36,527 nt of DNA from an uncultured Lewinella sp. (GTDB taxonomy: Bacteria > Bacteroidota > Bacteroidia > Chitinophagales > Saprospiraceae): positions 1 through 36,527 of the forward strand of contig CAJXPD010000088.1 of NCBI GenBank assembly GCA_913057785.1. The letters are read 5' to 3'. The translations under genes and the position numbers were made by a program. Below the pieces are notes generated by a model. It was not told the origin of the DNA. It worked only from the letters and a program-made list of their open reading frames with translations, and did no database searches. Below are positions 21,204-29,269 of the stretch, piece by piece; position 1 is the first letter of the stretch, and each line of letters begins with the position of its first letter.

Positions 21204-22841
21204 ATGCACGACTTCTCACAGCTAGTGGCCCCTGTAAAGTTATTGGAATGGTCAACCCTTGAAGACCGAAAGCCCACCTACGGCCTTGTGGAAAACACAG
21301 ATTTGGTTATTGTAAGATATGGTGATGATGTCTCTGTGATGTACGGCCGTTGCCTGCACCGCGGAGCCTTACTCTCTGATGGTCACGTGGATGATCACGA
21401 TAATTTAATCTGTGGAGTGCATCATTGGGATTATAGAATCGATTCCGGCGTGAGTGAGTATAACAATTCCGAGTTTTTGCAAAAGTTCAAAGCTGCAGTT
21501 TCAGAAGGATGGTTGTACGTGGATAAAGCCGATGTGGTGGCCTTTGAGGAGATACACCCGCAGCGATTTCGCCGAAATGAATACCAAAGCACCTACCAGG
21601 ATACGCATCCAGAACCTACCGAGCCCTATACTTTGTACATCAAGGAATTGGCCAAAAATGGACTTAAAAACTATGGTCATCACGGGCCTTCCGCCTCAAT
21701 GGGGGTGGATAGGACTACTTTGCCAAAATGGGAGGATATCCAGTTTTTGCCCGCTCAATTGGCTAAAAGACCGCTGCTAGATCATGAAGAAGTGGGAACA
21801 GATGTTGTCATTGGTCCTCGTGCAAAGAAGCCACTGGTACTAGAAATTCCACTTTTTGTATCGGATATGTCCTTCGGCTCATTGTCACGGGAAGCCAAGA
21901 TTGCCCTAGCAAAAGGAGCGGATATGGCAGGGACGGGAATTTGCTCTGGCGAAGGGGGAATGCTTCCGGAAGAACAAGCGAATAACCGGCGCTACTTTTA
22001 TGAGCTAGCTAGTGGGAAATTTGGGTTTAGCTACGATAAATTGAAGAAAGTTCAGGCTTTCCATTTTAAAGGTGGACAAGGTGCTAAGACGGGTACGGGA
22101 GGCCACCTCCCTGGCCATAAGGTAACCGAAGAGATTGCTAGTGTTAGAGGCTTGGAAGTGGGACAGACAGCTATTTCACCAGCTGCTTTCCCCGACTTGA
22201 AAACGGTGGCTGACTTTGAAGAAATTGCCAAAGAGGTTCGGCTAATTACCGGTGGGATTCCAGTCGGATTTAAGATTGCTGCCAGCCGAATTGAAGCAGA
22301 TATTGACTTTGCATTGGCGGCAGGAGCTGATTATATAATTTTGGATGGGCGAGGTGGTGGAACTGGCTCAGCACCAACTGTTTTGAGAAACAACATTAAT
22401 ATTCCTACTATACCAGCGCTGGCACGGGCAAGGCGTCATATGGATAAAATCGGTGCCAAGGATATCAGCCTGGTGATCACGGGTGGATTGCGAGTGGCAG
22501 AAGACTTCGCGAAAGCTATGATGATGGGAGCGGACGCAATTGCCATTGCCAATTCCGCGATACAGGCTGTTGGGTGTATTGGGATGCGAGCTTGTGGAAC
22601 GAATAACTGTCCAGTTGGTGTAGCTACGCAAAAGCCACATCTTCGCGCTCGCTTAAAGGTTGATCAATCCGCTACTCAATTGTATAACTTCCTTACTGCG
22701 ACTAACGACCTAATCAAGGTGATTGCTCGATCATGCGGACATGCCCACATTCGAGATTTCAACGCTGAAGATCTTAGTACGTATGATTATGATATGCATC
22801 GTTTGACAGGGATAGCTTATGCTGGAATGATGGGAAGATAA
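21204..22841 (+). CDS. Rieske 2Fe-2S domain fused to an FMN-binding glutamate-synthase-like domain
   Basis: 545 aa from ATG 21204 (a TTG at 21201 is less likely). The N-terminal Rieske domain (about 10-110) has both cluster motifs: C50-L-H52 and C70-G-V-H73. After a linker comes the GltS FMN domain (PF01645 type, about 165-530), with GGQGAKTGTGGHLPGHKVTE, LDGRGGGTGSAPTVLRNN and VITGGLRVAEDFAKAMMMGA. The 3Fe-4S cysteines Cys458, Cys464 and Cys469 lie in CIGMRACGTNNCPVGVATQ, as in glutamate synthase. The glutaminase domain that supplies ammonia in true GOGAT is absent. The protein is thus a probable FMN/Fe-S oxidoreductase in which the Rieske centre may deliver electrons to the 3Fe-4S cluster and FMN. 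The substrate may be 2-oxoglutarate or something else. No signal peptide. The hybrid kinase gene starts 86 bp downstream. Confidence 0.88.
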   Translation: MHDFSQLVAPVKLLEWSTLEDRKPTYGLVENTDLVIVRYGDDVSVMYGRCLHRGALLSDGHVDDHDNLICGVHHWDYRIDSGVSEYNNSEFLQKFKAAVSEGWLYVDKADVVAFEEIHPQRFRRNEYQSTYQDTHPEPTEPYTLYIKELAKNGLKNYGHHGPSASMGVDRTTLPKWEDIQFLPAQLAKRPLLDHEEVGTDVVIGPRAKKPLVLEIPLFVSDMSFGSLSREAKIALAKGADMAGTGICSGEGGMLPEEQANNRRYFYELASGKFGFSYDKLKKVQAFHFKGGQGAKTGTGGHLPGHKVTEEIASVRGLEVGQTAISPAAFPDLKTVADFEEIAKEVRLITGGIPVGFKIAASRIEADIDFALAAGADYIILDGRGGGTGSAPTVLRNNINIPTIPALARARRHMDKIGAKDISLVITGGLRVAEDFAKAMMMGADAIAIANSAIQAVGCIGMRACGTNNCPVGVATQKPHLRARLKVDQSATQLYNFLTATNDLIKVIARSCGHAHIRDFNAEDLSTYDYDMHRLTGIAYAGMMGR

Positions 22842-22900
22842 GGGGCGCTTTCCATGTCACAGATATTACATATTATTTAATTTAATAAAAATCAAATATG

Positions 22901-22908
22901 TAGATTTG
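22901..22908 (+). promoter_or_regulatory. Candidate -7 element for the hybrid kinase gene
   Basis: TAGATTTG matches TAnnTTTG exactly and lies 19 bp before the GTG start at 22928. The -33 region is A/T-rich with only TTTA at 22876 or 22881. If used, the kinase gene has its own promoter despite following the oxidoreductase gene. Confidence 0.4.
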
Positions 22909-22927
22909 TGTTTCAAAAGGACCCCCT

Positions 22928-24808
22928 GTGAATTATAGAACAACCCTATACCTGTTTTTAGGTACACTAGTGCTGGGGATTTTTATTTCCCAGTTCGTGA
23001 TCTATCAGTCGGTGCAGCATAGCCTGGCAGACTCTCGCATCATCAATGTGGCGGGGAGTCAACGGATGTATAGCCAGAAGATTGGCAAGAGTGCACTGTT
23101 GTTAGTTGAGAATTCAGCCAATTCTACGATCCGGGTAGAATTGGAACATGCCTTGGAAAAGTTAGAGACGCAACATTGGGCGCTTCAACATGGAAGCCCT
23201 GATCTTGGCCTCGATGAAGGACGAAGCAATAGCAGCACGACTCTATCTCTCTTTGACTCCATGCAAGACTCCTACTTGGGCCTGACGACCGCTGCACATG
23301 AAGTGCTAGATGCTCCGGATGCCTCGCTCATGTCCAGTTCTCTCTCCACCATTATCTCTAATGATCAGAAGTTTTTACCCTTGATGGATGCCATCGTTGG
23401 CAATTATGAGGAAGAAGCCCAGGAAAGGATAGAACAATTGCAAGAAATAGGTTTGTTGATCGCTTCCTTCTTGATCATCCTGACAGTGGTCTGCTTGTTT
23501 CTCTTGATCCAGCCTTTGCTCAGACGCTTTCATCATAAGAATTCTAAACTTAGTAAGGTTAATGAAGAGCTAATTCGTCAGAAAAATCAATTGGTAATTG
23601 AAACGGGTGAGATTAAGGAAGAAATCGAATACTTAACTATAGCTAAACAAAAAGCGGAGGAGGCAACCTTAGCCAAATCCAATTTCCTATCTAATATGAG
23701 TCATGAAATCCGAACTCCGATGAATGCGGTAATCGGTATGACTCATATTCTCAAGGAAGAAAATCCAAGAGAAGACCAGAAAGAACATCTTGATACTATT
23801 ATGTTTTCTGCTGAGAACCTCCTGGTAATCATCAACGATATCCTAGATTACAGTAAAATGGAAGCGGGTAGGATGGTCATTGAGCGTACTAATTTTGATG
23901 TCAAAGAAGTGATTAACAACATCTATAAGACGCTTTCTCCAAAAGCCAAGGACAAGCAGTTGTTATTTCAGCTAGACATGGAGGAGGATATCCCTCGCTA
24001 CCTCGTAGGCGATCCCACGCGACTAAGTCAAGTACTCATCAATCTGATCAATAACGCCATAAAGTTTACGGAAGAAGGTAAAATCATTCTTACGATTAGG
24101 TTACATGGTAAAACCAAAGATGGGGAGGCCAAGTTGTACTTTGAAGTGAAAGATTCTGGTATCGGAATTCCAAAGGAAAAGCACAAGGCAATTTTTGAAA
24201 GTTTCTCTCAGGCTGATGAGCATACTACTCGAATGTTTGGTGGAACTGGTTTAGGCCTTGCTATCACCAAACGTTTGGTAGGATTACAGGGTGGAGTGAT
24301 CAAGTTGCAAAGTGAATTGGGTAAAGGTTCTGCTTTTTCTTTCTGCCTACCTTATCCGGTGGGTGAAGCACCACAAGAGACCATGGTGGAAACCAAGAAT
24401 GTGCTGAAAGAAAAAGGAATTGAAGGCGTTGAACGAATTTTAATCGTAGAAGACAATGTCTTTAATGTGAAAGTCGTGAAGCGCATCCTGAAGTTCTGGG
24501 ATATGGAAATCGACATCGCTAGTGATGGCTATGAAGCTTTGCAGAAGGTAAGAGAGAAGGATTATAACCTCGTTCTCATGGATCTCCAGATGCCGCGGAT
24601 GGACGGTTATGAAGCTACCGAAACTATCCGGAGTTGGGAGGAGCTCAAGTATCAGTCGCTGCCGATCATCGCCTTATCCGCCTCGGCCCTAGCGGATTTC
24701 CGTCAAAGGGCTTTCGATGTGGGTATGAATGATTTCCTTACTAAACCATTCAAACCAAAGGATTTATACCAGACCATCGAGCGCCATGCCATCCAGCTTC
24801 GAGCCTAA
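22928..24808 (+). CDS. Hybrid sensor histidine kinase / response regulator with PilJ/NarX-type (P-box) periplasmic sensor
   Basis: 626 aa, GTG start (no ATG upstream in frame). TM1 is at about 7-29 and TM2 at about 175-195. The periplasmic helical domain between them begins with IINVAGSQRMYSQKIGK (38-54). This matches the P-box of NarX-type nitrate/nitrite sensors, with Arg46 at the ligand-binding arginine position and Lys51 at the second basic position. A coiled linker leads to the HisKA box FLSNMSHEIRTPMNAVIG (His249). HATPase_c follows, with N-box NLINNAIKFT and G-boxes DSGIGI and FGGTGLGLAI. A C-terminal receiver (about 503-620) has Asp552 in LMDLQMPRMDGYEA and Lys596. There is no HPt domain, so phosphate must pass to a partner encoded elsewhere. 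It follows the Rieske-GltS gene, hinting at nitrogen sensing, which is inferred. Confidence 0.93.
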   Translation: MNYRTTLYLFLGTLVLGIFISQFVIYQSVQHSLADSRIINVAGSQRMYSQKIGKSALLLVENSANSTIRVELEHALEKLETQHWALQHGSPDLGLDEGRSNSSTTLSLFDSMQDSYLGLTTAAHEVLDAPDASLMSSSLSTIISNDQKFLPLMDAIVGNYEEEAQERIEQLQEIGLLIASFLIILTVVCLFLLIQPLLRRFHHKNSKLSKVNEELIRQKNQLVIETGEIKEEIEYLTIAKQKAEEATLAKSNFLSNMSHEIRTPMNAVIGMTHILKEENPREDQKEHLDTIMFSAENLLVIINDILDYSKMEAGRMVIERTNFDVKEVINNIYKTLSPKAKDKQLLFQLDMEEDIPRYLVGDPTRLSQVLINLINNAIKFTEEGKIILTIRLHGKTKDGEAKLYFEVKDSGIGIPKEKHKAIFESFSQADEHTTRMFGGTGLGLAITKRLVGLQGGVIKLQSELGKGSAFSFCLPYPVGEAPQETMVETKNVLKEKGIEGVERILIVEDNVFNVKVVKRILKFWDMEIDIASDGYEALQKVREKDYNLVLMDLQMPRMDGYEATETIRSWEELKYQSLPIIALSASALADFRQRAFDVGMNDFLTKPFKPKDLYQTIERHAIQLRA

Positions 24809-24846
24809 TGAGGTGAGAAGCATGGCTGAAATAGTTTGCTGTAAGA

Positions 24847-25209
24847 TTAGATAGTCTTCACTAGACGCGCTGCTGCCGCTTCATTGGTGGCAAGCGGAAT
24901 ATTATGCACATCACAAAGTCGCATTAACATATTTACATCCACCTCGTGCGGATGCTTGCCCAGTGGATCACGGAAGAAAATGACCATATCAACCTGACCT
25001 TCCACCAAACGACTAGCGATTTGTGCATCCCCACCATAAGGACCACTCAACATTCTTTCCACATTCAAGCCGGCCCGCTCTACGTGAGAGCCAGTTGTTC
25101 CAGTAGCTATTAAACTGATTTTCTTGTCTTGAAAAAGTGCTAGATGATCTTTTATGAAGCCTACCATATCGGCTTTCTTCCCATCGTGTGCGATGATTGC
25201 TATGGTCAT
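24847..25209 (-). CDS. mgsA: Methylglyoxal synthase
   Basis: 120 aa from ATG 25209; an upstream in-frame Met (25305) would add 32 residues without family similarity. It converts dihydroxyacetone phosphate to methylglyoxal and phosphate, a bypass of lower glycolysis under phosphate limitation. Key parts are: the N-terminal IAIIAHDGKK with His8 and Lys12, the phosphate-binding LIATGTTGS (33-41), SGPYGGDAQI with catalytic Asp61, IFFRDPLGKHPH with Asp81 and His88, and LATNEAAA near the end. The length fits compact MgsA proteins (the E. coli enzyme is 152 aa). It is convergent with the hybrid kinase gene, 38 bp apart, and diverges from the DUF2911 gene. No glyoxalase gene is in view. Confidence 0.95.
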   Translation of the reverse strand: MTIAIIAHDGKKADMVGFIKDHLALFQDKKISLIATGTTGSHVERAGLNVERMLSGPYGGDAQIASRLVEGQVDMVIFFRDPLGKHPHEVDVNMLMRLCDVHNIPLATNEAAAARLVKTI

Positions 25210-25363
25210 AGTTGGAGAAATTGAAAGAGCTATAGCCTCCTTCTCAAGTGTTGGAAATATTCCTTCAGTTGTGCGGTCTATCACCCATAACTTGAGAATA
25301 AACACTAATCTTAAGAAAGTTTTAAAAAGCCAGAAATTAGTTAGTATTCTGGGCTAAAGCTAT

Positions 25364-25380
25364 AACTTCGGCGCGAAGTT
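25364..25380. promoter_or_regulatory. Inverted repeat upstream of the DUF2911 gene
   Basis: AACTTCG (25364-25370) and CGAAGTT (25374-25380) are exact inverted repeats around GCG, 30 bp before the ATG at 25411. It may be an operator or a leader hairpin; there is no U-run, so it is not a terminator. Confidence 0.35.
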
Positions 25381-25410
25381 TACTATTTCTGTAACTAAAA
25401 ACAAGCTATA

Positions 25411-26259
25411 ATGAAAAAACTGTTCTTAAGCTTATTTGTATTGGCATGTTTAGCTGGACAAGCTTTTGGTCAGATTCCTACTCCCCAACCAAGTCCTACT
25501 TCTGAGATCAAGCAAACGGTGGGCCTTACGGAGGTGCACATAGTTTATTCTCGACCAAGTATGAAAGGGCGTACCATCTTCGCAGATGATGGATTGGTTC
25601 CATTTGGCGATGTATGGCGTTTTGGTGCGAATCAGGCTACAAAGATTTCATTCAGCGATGACGTGACTCTAGGTGGTAAGGCAGTAAAAGGCGGAGAATA
25701 TGCCGTTCTTGCTAAGCCAACTGCTAAAAGCTGGGAAATCATGTTCTTTCCATATGAAGGTGGAAACTGGGGAAGCTACCGAGAAAAAACACCTGCTGCT
25801 GTCGTAAAGACCGATGCACAAGAGTTGCCTTTTGCAGTAGAATCATTCTCTATGATGTTAGGAGATTTGAAATCCAATTCAGCAAACCTTTATGCCATGT
25901 GGGAAAAGACTATGATTGCTATCCCTGTGGAAGCTGAAGTAGACTCTAAAGTAATGGCAGCGATTGATCGTGTTCTAGCTGGACCTACAGCAGGTGATTA
26001 CTTTGCAGCGGGTACCTATTACCATGAAGCTGGAAAGGACTTGAATAAGGCCCTAGAAATGGTTCAAAAAGCTACCAAAGTAGATAATCCAAGATTCTGG
26101 CAGGTACGCCGTGAGGCGCTGATTCTTGCTGATCTAGGTAAGACAGATGAAGCGATTGAAGCTGCTAAGAAGTCTAAGGAACTAGCTGAAAAGGCTGGTA
26201 ACAAAGATTATATTCGCATGAATGAAAAGTCTATCAAAGAATGGACTGCTAAGAAATAG
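25411..26259 (+). CDS. DUF2911 domain protein with C-terminal TPR-like repeat, secreted
   Basis: 282 aa. A signal peptide covers 1-20 (LFLSLFVLACLAGQAFGQ, cleavage near FG/Q). The DUF2911 domain covers about 30-175, with the typical VYSRPSMKGRTIF, VPFGDVWRFGANQATKI and a PYEGGNWGSY segment. A helical tail (about 185-282) has TPR-like spacing: LNKALEMVQKATKVDNPRFW, then EAIEAAKKSKELAEKAGNKD. DUF2911 proteins are widespread in Bacteroidota; no biochemical function is established to my knowledge. Codons are strongly biased toward a few favoured forms (GGT, GCT, AAG), suggesting high expression. A lone transcript: inverted repeat upstream, hairpin downstream. Confidence 0.9.
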   Translation: MKKLFLSLFVLACLAGQAFGQIPTPQPSPTSEIKQTVGLTEVHIVYSRPSMKGRTIFADDGLVPFGDVWRFGANQATKISFSDDVTLGGKAVKGGEYAVLAKPTAKSWEIMFFPYEGGNWGSYREKTPAAVVKTDAQELPFAVESFSMMLGDLKSNSANLYAMWEKTMIAIPVEAEVDSKVMAAIDRVLAGPTAGDYFAAGTYYHEAGKDLNKALEMVQKATKVDNPRFWQVRREALILADLGKTDEAIEAAKKSKELAEKAGNKDYIRMNEKSIKEWTAKK

Positions 26260-26295
26260 TCTTCACTCATTCATAAGAAAAATCTAGTTTCTGAC

Positions 26296-26329
26296 TGTGC
26301 CTTGACATTGAAATAGATGTCAAGGCACA
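26296..26329 (+). terminator. Hairpin after the DUF2911 gene
   Basis: TGTGCCTTGACAT (26296-26308) pairs perfectly with ATGTCAAGGCACA (26317-26329) around an 8-base loop, 37 bp after the DUF2911 stop. The following bases (ATCCATTTG) are a poor U-tract. Confidence 0.6.
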
Positions 26330-26688
26330 ATCCATTTGACGTACGAGTTTACTTGACAATCTGTATAGAATACGCTATCTTGTTAGCCTAAATACCCAGT
26401 AATTATTCGACTAAACCTACTGAAAGACGGTCAGTTATGAAACAAGGTTTAACTCATATTTAAATTTTATTTTATGTGTTTTAGACTTGTTATCTGAGTT
26501 TTAAGTAGGAGTTACCATGAACAAAAGAGAGTAGTTGTATTACCCTATGGCCTTTGAACTAAATCTCATTTCCCATGATCATTTTATTCATCCTATTGAT
26601 CGTGTTACTATTGTTCAAATTTGACGTAGTAAACGAGGCATTCTAAGTAGAAACTGGGAAAATCAATCCAAATCTGCTTTACAAACAA

Positions 26689-26723
26689 AAAAAGGATTTT
26701 ACCAAACCGGTAAAATCCTTTTT
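26689..26723. terminator. Bidirectional intrinsic terminator
   Basis: AAAAAGGATTTTACC (26689-26703) pairs perfectly with GGTAAAATCCTTTTT (26709-26723) around AAACC. A-runs precede and T-runs follow the stem, so it can act on both strands. It lies 42 bp after the minus-strand symporter stop. Confidence 0.9.
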
Positions 26724-26764
26724 CATTTTTATTAGGTTACAAATCCCACCACTTACCTAGGTTT

Positions 26765-28483
26765 CTAGGCCGCTGCTGCTGTTTCTTTATCTCCACTCAT
26801 GCCTTGAATGATACTGGCGATGATCATCACTAAAAAGCAACCAATAGGGTTAAACCAAAGGTAGGAGATAGATATGGTCTCTATTTTGTCTAAGTACCAC
26901 AAGCTAAGGATACATGCTTCTCCAATCAATGCTGCGATAAAAACGGCTGAGCCTTTTACCTTTTTCAAGAAAAAAGCCACCATAAATATCCCCAAAATCA
27001 CACCATAAAATAGAGAGCCGATAATGTTTACGGCTTGAATGAGGTTCTCGAACAGGCTTGCTGTAACGGCAAAGAATAAAGCTATTCCACCCCACATAAT
27101 AGTTATCCATTTGGATACTTGCAGATAGTGTTGATCCTCTCGATCCTTCACCAGGGACCGCTTATAGATGTCAATCACCGTGGTGGTAGCCAAAGCATTT
27201 AGCTCGGAAGCTGTCGAAGACATGGCCGCCGAGAAGATCACGGCCAATAATAGACCTATTAACCCAATGGGCAAATAGTTCATGATAAAGGTGATGAATA
27301 CGTAGTCTTTATCATTATTCTGGAGATTAAGTCCGGAATCTTCAATCAACTGTCCCGCCTGAACGCGCAGTGCTTTTTGCTCCTCATGCATAGCCATTAC
27401 CTTTTCTTTGGCATCAGCTATCGCTGCTTGGTCCTCCGTTCGCATGGCAGCCACTAAAGCATTGATTTCTTCTTGTTGCGCGGCAAAAATTTGATCATGT
27501 TGTTGGTCCAAGACTTCGTAGTCAGCATAGAGCTCGCTCTGCTGCAGCTTCTCGACATTGGATGCGTTAAAGTGCAAGGGCGGCTTGATGAACAAGAAAA
27601 ATACAAATACCATTACCCCAACAAACAGGATAAGAAACTGCATAGGAACCTTCAGAATACCGTTGAAGAGTAATCCTAGCCGGCTTTCCGTGAGAGACTT
27701 ACCTGATAAATACCGCTGCACCTGAGATTGGTCGGTACCAAAGTAAGATAGAAAAAGGAAAACACCACCTAGTATACCGGACCACAGGTTGTATCGATTG
27801 GATAGATCGAAATTGAGATCCACCACATTCAATTTCTCCATTTTCCCCGCTACACCTAATGCCTCCACAAAGGAGATATTCTCTGGTAATTTATTCACTA
27901 TGATAATGGCGGCAATGACCATCCCGGTTAGGATAATTATCATTTGCTGCTTTTGGGTAACACTGACGGCCTTAGTACCGCCGGCAACCGTATAAAAGAT
28001 GACTATTAAGCCAATGGAAAATACAGTGATATTCAGTGACCAACCCAAAATGGTGGAGAGAATAATAGCCGGCGCATATATAGTAATACCCGCCGCCAGC
28101 CCTCGCTGCACCAGGAACAATATGGCGGTGAGTGAGCGGGTCTTTAGATCAAACCGCCCCTCCAGGTACTCGTAGGCCGTATATACTTTTAGATTATAGT
28201 AGATGGGAAGAAAGAATACGCAGAGAATCACCATGGCGATCGGCAAACCGAAATAGAATTGCGCAAATCCCATTCCATCTATATAGCCTTGTCCTGGTGT
28301 AGATAAGAACGTAATGGCACTAGCTTGGGTAGCCATTACAGAAAGGCCGATGGTCCACCACTTGAGATCGCGATCCCCTAACAGATAACTTTGTACATTA
28401 TTAATGTTCCGTGTCTTTATAACTCCATATGCCACGATACCTAGTAAGGTACCTAGCATGATCGTCCAGTCGAGTAAATGCAT
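26765..28483 (-). CDS. Sodium:solute symporter (SSS/SLC5 family) with a coiled-coil insert
   Basis: 572-aa inner-membrane transporter with about 13 membrane helices. The N-terminus WTIMLGTLLGIVAYGVIKTR and the discontinuous first helices (LSVMATQASAITFLSTPGQGY, 47-67) match Na+-coupled SSS carriers. The family signature GTDQSQVQRYLS is at 249-260. A hydrophilic, Ala/Gln/Glu-rich, probably coiled-coil segment of about 90 residues (about 300-390) interrupts the membrane part between two helices, where most SSS proteins have a short loop. The substrate cannot be read from the sequence; sugars, nucleosides, sialic acid or amino acids are all possible. The gene stands alone, with a bidirectional terminator downstream and a 786-bp gap upstream. 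Confidence 0.92.
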   Translation of the reverse strand: MHLLDWTIMLGTLLGIVAYGVIKTRNINNVQSYLLGDRDLKWWTIGLSVMATQASAITFLSTPGQGYIDGMGFAQFYFGLPIAMVILCVFFLPIYYNLKVYTAYEYLEGRFDLKTRSLTAILFLVQRGLAAGITIYAPAIILSTILGWSLNITVFSIGLIVIFYTVAGGTKAVSVTQKQQMIIILTGMVIAAIIIVNKLPENISFVEALGVAGKMEKLNVVDLNFDLSNRYNLWSGILGGVFLFLSYFGTDQSQVQRYLSGKSLTESRLGLLFNGILKVPMQFLILFVGVMVFVFFLFIKPPLHFNASNVEKLQQSELYADYEVLDQQHDQIFAAQQEEINALVAAMRTEDQAAIADAKEKVMAMHEEQKALRVQAGQLIEDSGLNLQNNDKDYVFITFIMNYLPIGLIGLLLAVIFSAAMSSTASELNALATTTVIDIYKRSLVKDREDQHYLQVSKWITIMWGGIALFFAVTASLFENLIQAVNIIGSLFYGVILGIFMVAFFLKKVKGSAVFIAALIGEACILSLWYLDKIETISISYLWFNPIGCFLVMIIASIIQGMSGDKETAAAA

Positions 28484-28951
28484 TAGTGAAAAGTCATTTC
28501 AAAACTACCGCTGGCGGTAATTTGGTGAAGAAATTCAAGCGTAAAGCGTGATCATCGAGGGGAGATGTCAACGCTGGTCAAGAAAAGGCTTGGGAAAAAA
28601 GGTAAAACAATAAGATGATGACTGTATGCGAGACTAGCACAAAGATGTACATCTGCTGCCAGGACGAAAAGATCGGTGGTTTATCTTCCTTTTCATCATT
28701 CGGGTTAAAGGCTGATGATTCCATTGATAATTTTGATTTTATATTGCTCGTGCAGTTGAATGATCGTACTATCTATTCTTTGAAAGAATGCGTAAATCTA
28801 CAATTCGATTTAGAATTATAAAAGATTATCTCTCCTACTGGAATTGAAAAAAAGCTCATTCCCAATAGGTTGTGTAAAGTATAGGAGAGACAAAATTATA
28901 TCCTACTTGTTGTGCTATTCTTGTAAACTCCGAACCGACTTGGTCCGACAA

Positions 28952-28973
28952 GTGATTTGCAAAATCACCTTTT
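28952..28973 (+). terminator. Terminator-like hairpin without an upstream gene
   Basis: GTGATTT (28952-28958) pairs with AAATCAC (28962-28968) around GCA and is followed by CTTTTT. No plus-strand gene lies upstream within 2 kb, so it would end a short non-coding RNA or be fortuitous. Confidence 0.3.
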
Positions 28974-29112
28974 TGAGGAGTAAGTTACTTGCAAGTCCAG
29001 TCAAAGTGTGGCTCCTTTGACACCATCAAAAATAGAAATGGCATTTGGATATCTCTGGACAGGGCGGGTATTTAACCTGCTCTTAACTTTTGGAAAATTA
29101 GATCATTGAGCT

Positions 29113-29229
29113 GTCAGGGACTAGATGTCGGATGTTAGATCACTTCGTTGTCAGAGGTCAATTGTCAGATGTCAGAGGTCAGATGTCAGATAGGGGAAGT
29201 CCGTGTCTGTTATCTGTCTTCTGACCTCT
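29113..29229. repeat. Degenerate GTCAG repeat block folding into a long imperfect hairpin
   Basis: The pentamer GTCAG recurs at least five times between 29113 and 29189, mostly as GTCAGATGTCAGAGGTCA-like units. AGAGGTCAGATGTCAGAT (29174-29191) is complementary at 16 of 18 positions to ATCTGTCTTCTGACCTCT (29212-29229), leaving a 20-base loop. It lies 41 bp past the cdsA stop (minus strand). It resembles dispersed intergenic repeats of Bacteroidota genomes and may terminate or stabilise the cdsA transcript. Unit length and spacing are wrong for CRISPR. Confidence 0.6.
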
Positions 29230-29269
29230 ACCTTTTGTCTTCTTATTTCTGTCCTCCTCTCTCTCCCCC

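Larger units (their letters stand above)
26260..26764. other. 505-bp convergent intergenic region
   Basis: No gene supported. It separates the DUF2911 gene (+) and the symporter gene (-), both ending here. Two hairpins mark the transcript ends (26296-26329 and 26689-26723). The A/T-rich middle, about 26340-26680, holds only very short open frames, and I see nothing else in it. Confidence 0.6.
28484..29269. other. 786-bp intergenic region between cdsA and the symporter gene
   Basis: No gene I can support; a 68-codon frame at 28615-28821 (+) has no recognisable product. The region must hold the symporter promoter (minus strand). It contains TACCGC/GCGGTA near 28506-28519 and a distant inverted repeat TCTCTCCTA / TAGGAGAGA (28829-28837 / 28882-28890). 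A terminator-like hairpin lies at 28952-28973. The GTCAG-rich repeat block is at 29113-29229. The central part, 28829-28973, is structured enough to be a small non-coding RNA, which remains unproven. Confidence 0.45.

Noticed and set aside
25210..25305. N-terminal extension of methylglyoxal synthase by 32 residues
   Set aside because: The family fold begins at MTIAIIAHDG; the extension is unlike MgsA and reads like promoter DNA, though it happens to bring the length to that of the E. coli enzyme.
26353..26381. TTGACA-N17-TATCTT, resembling a sigma70 promoter of Proteobacteria
   Set aside because: Bacteroidota use TTTG/TAnnTTTG elements, no gene follows on that strand, and such matches are common in A/T-rich DNA.
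28615..28821. 68-codon frame in the cdsA/symporter gap
   Set aside because: No family resemblance, unusual composition, and no promoter or start context; treated as chance.
29113..29229. GTCAG repeats considered as a CRISPR array
   Set aside because: Units are 5-18 bp, uneven and without unique spacers of constant length, and no cas genes are present.
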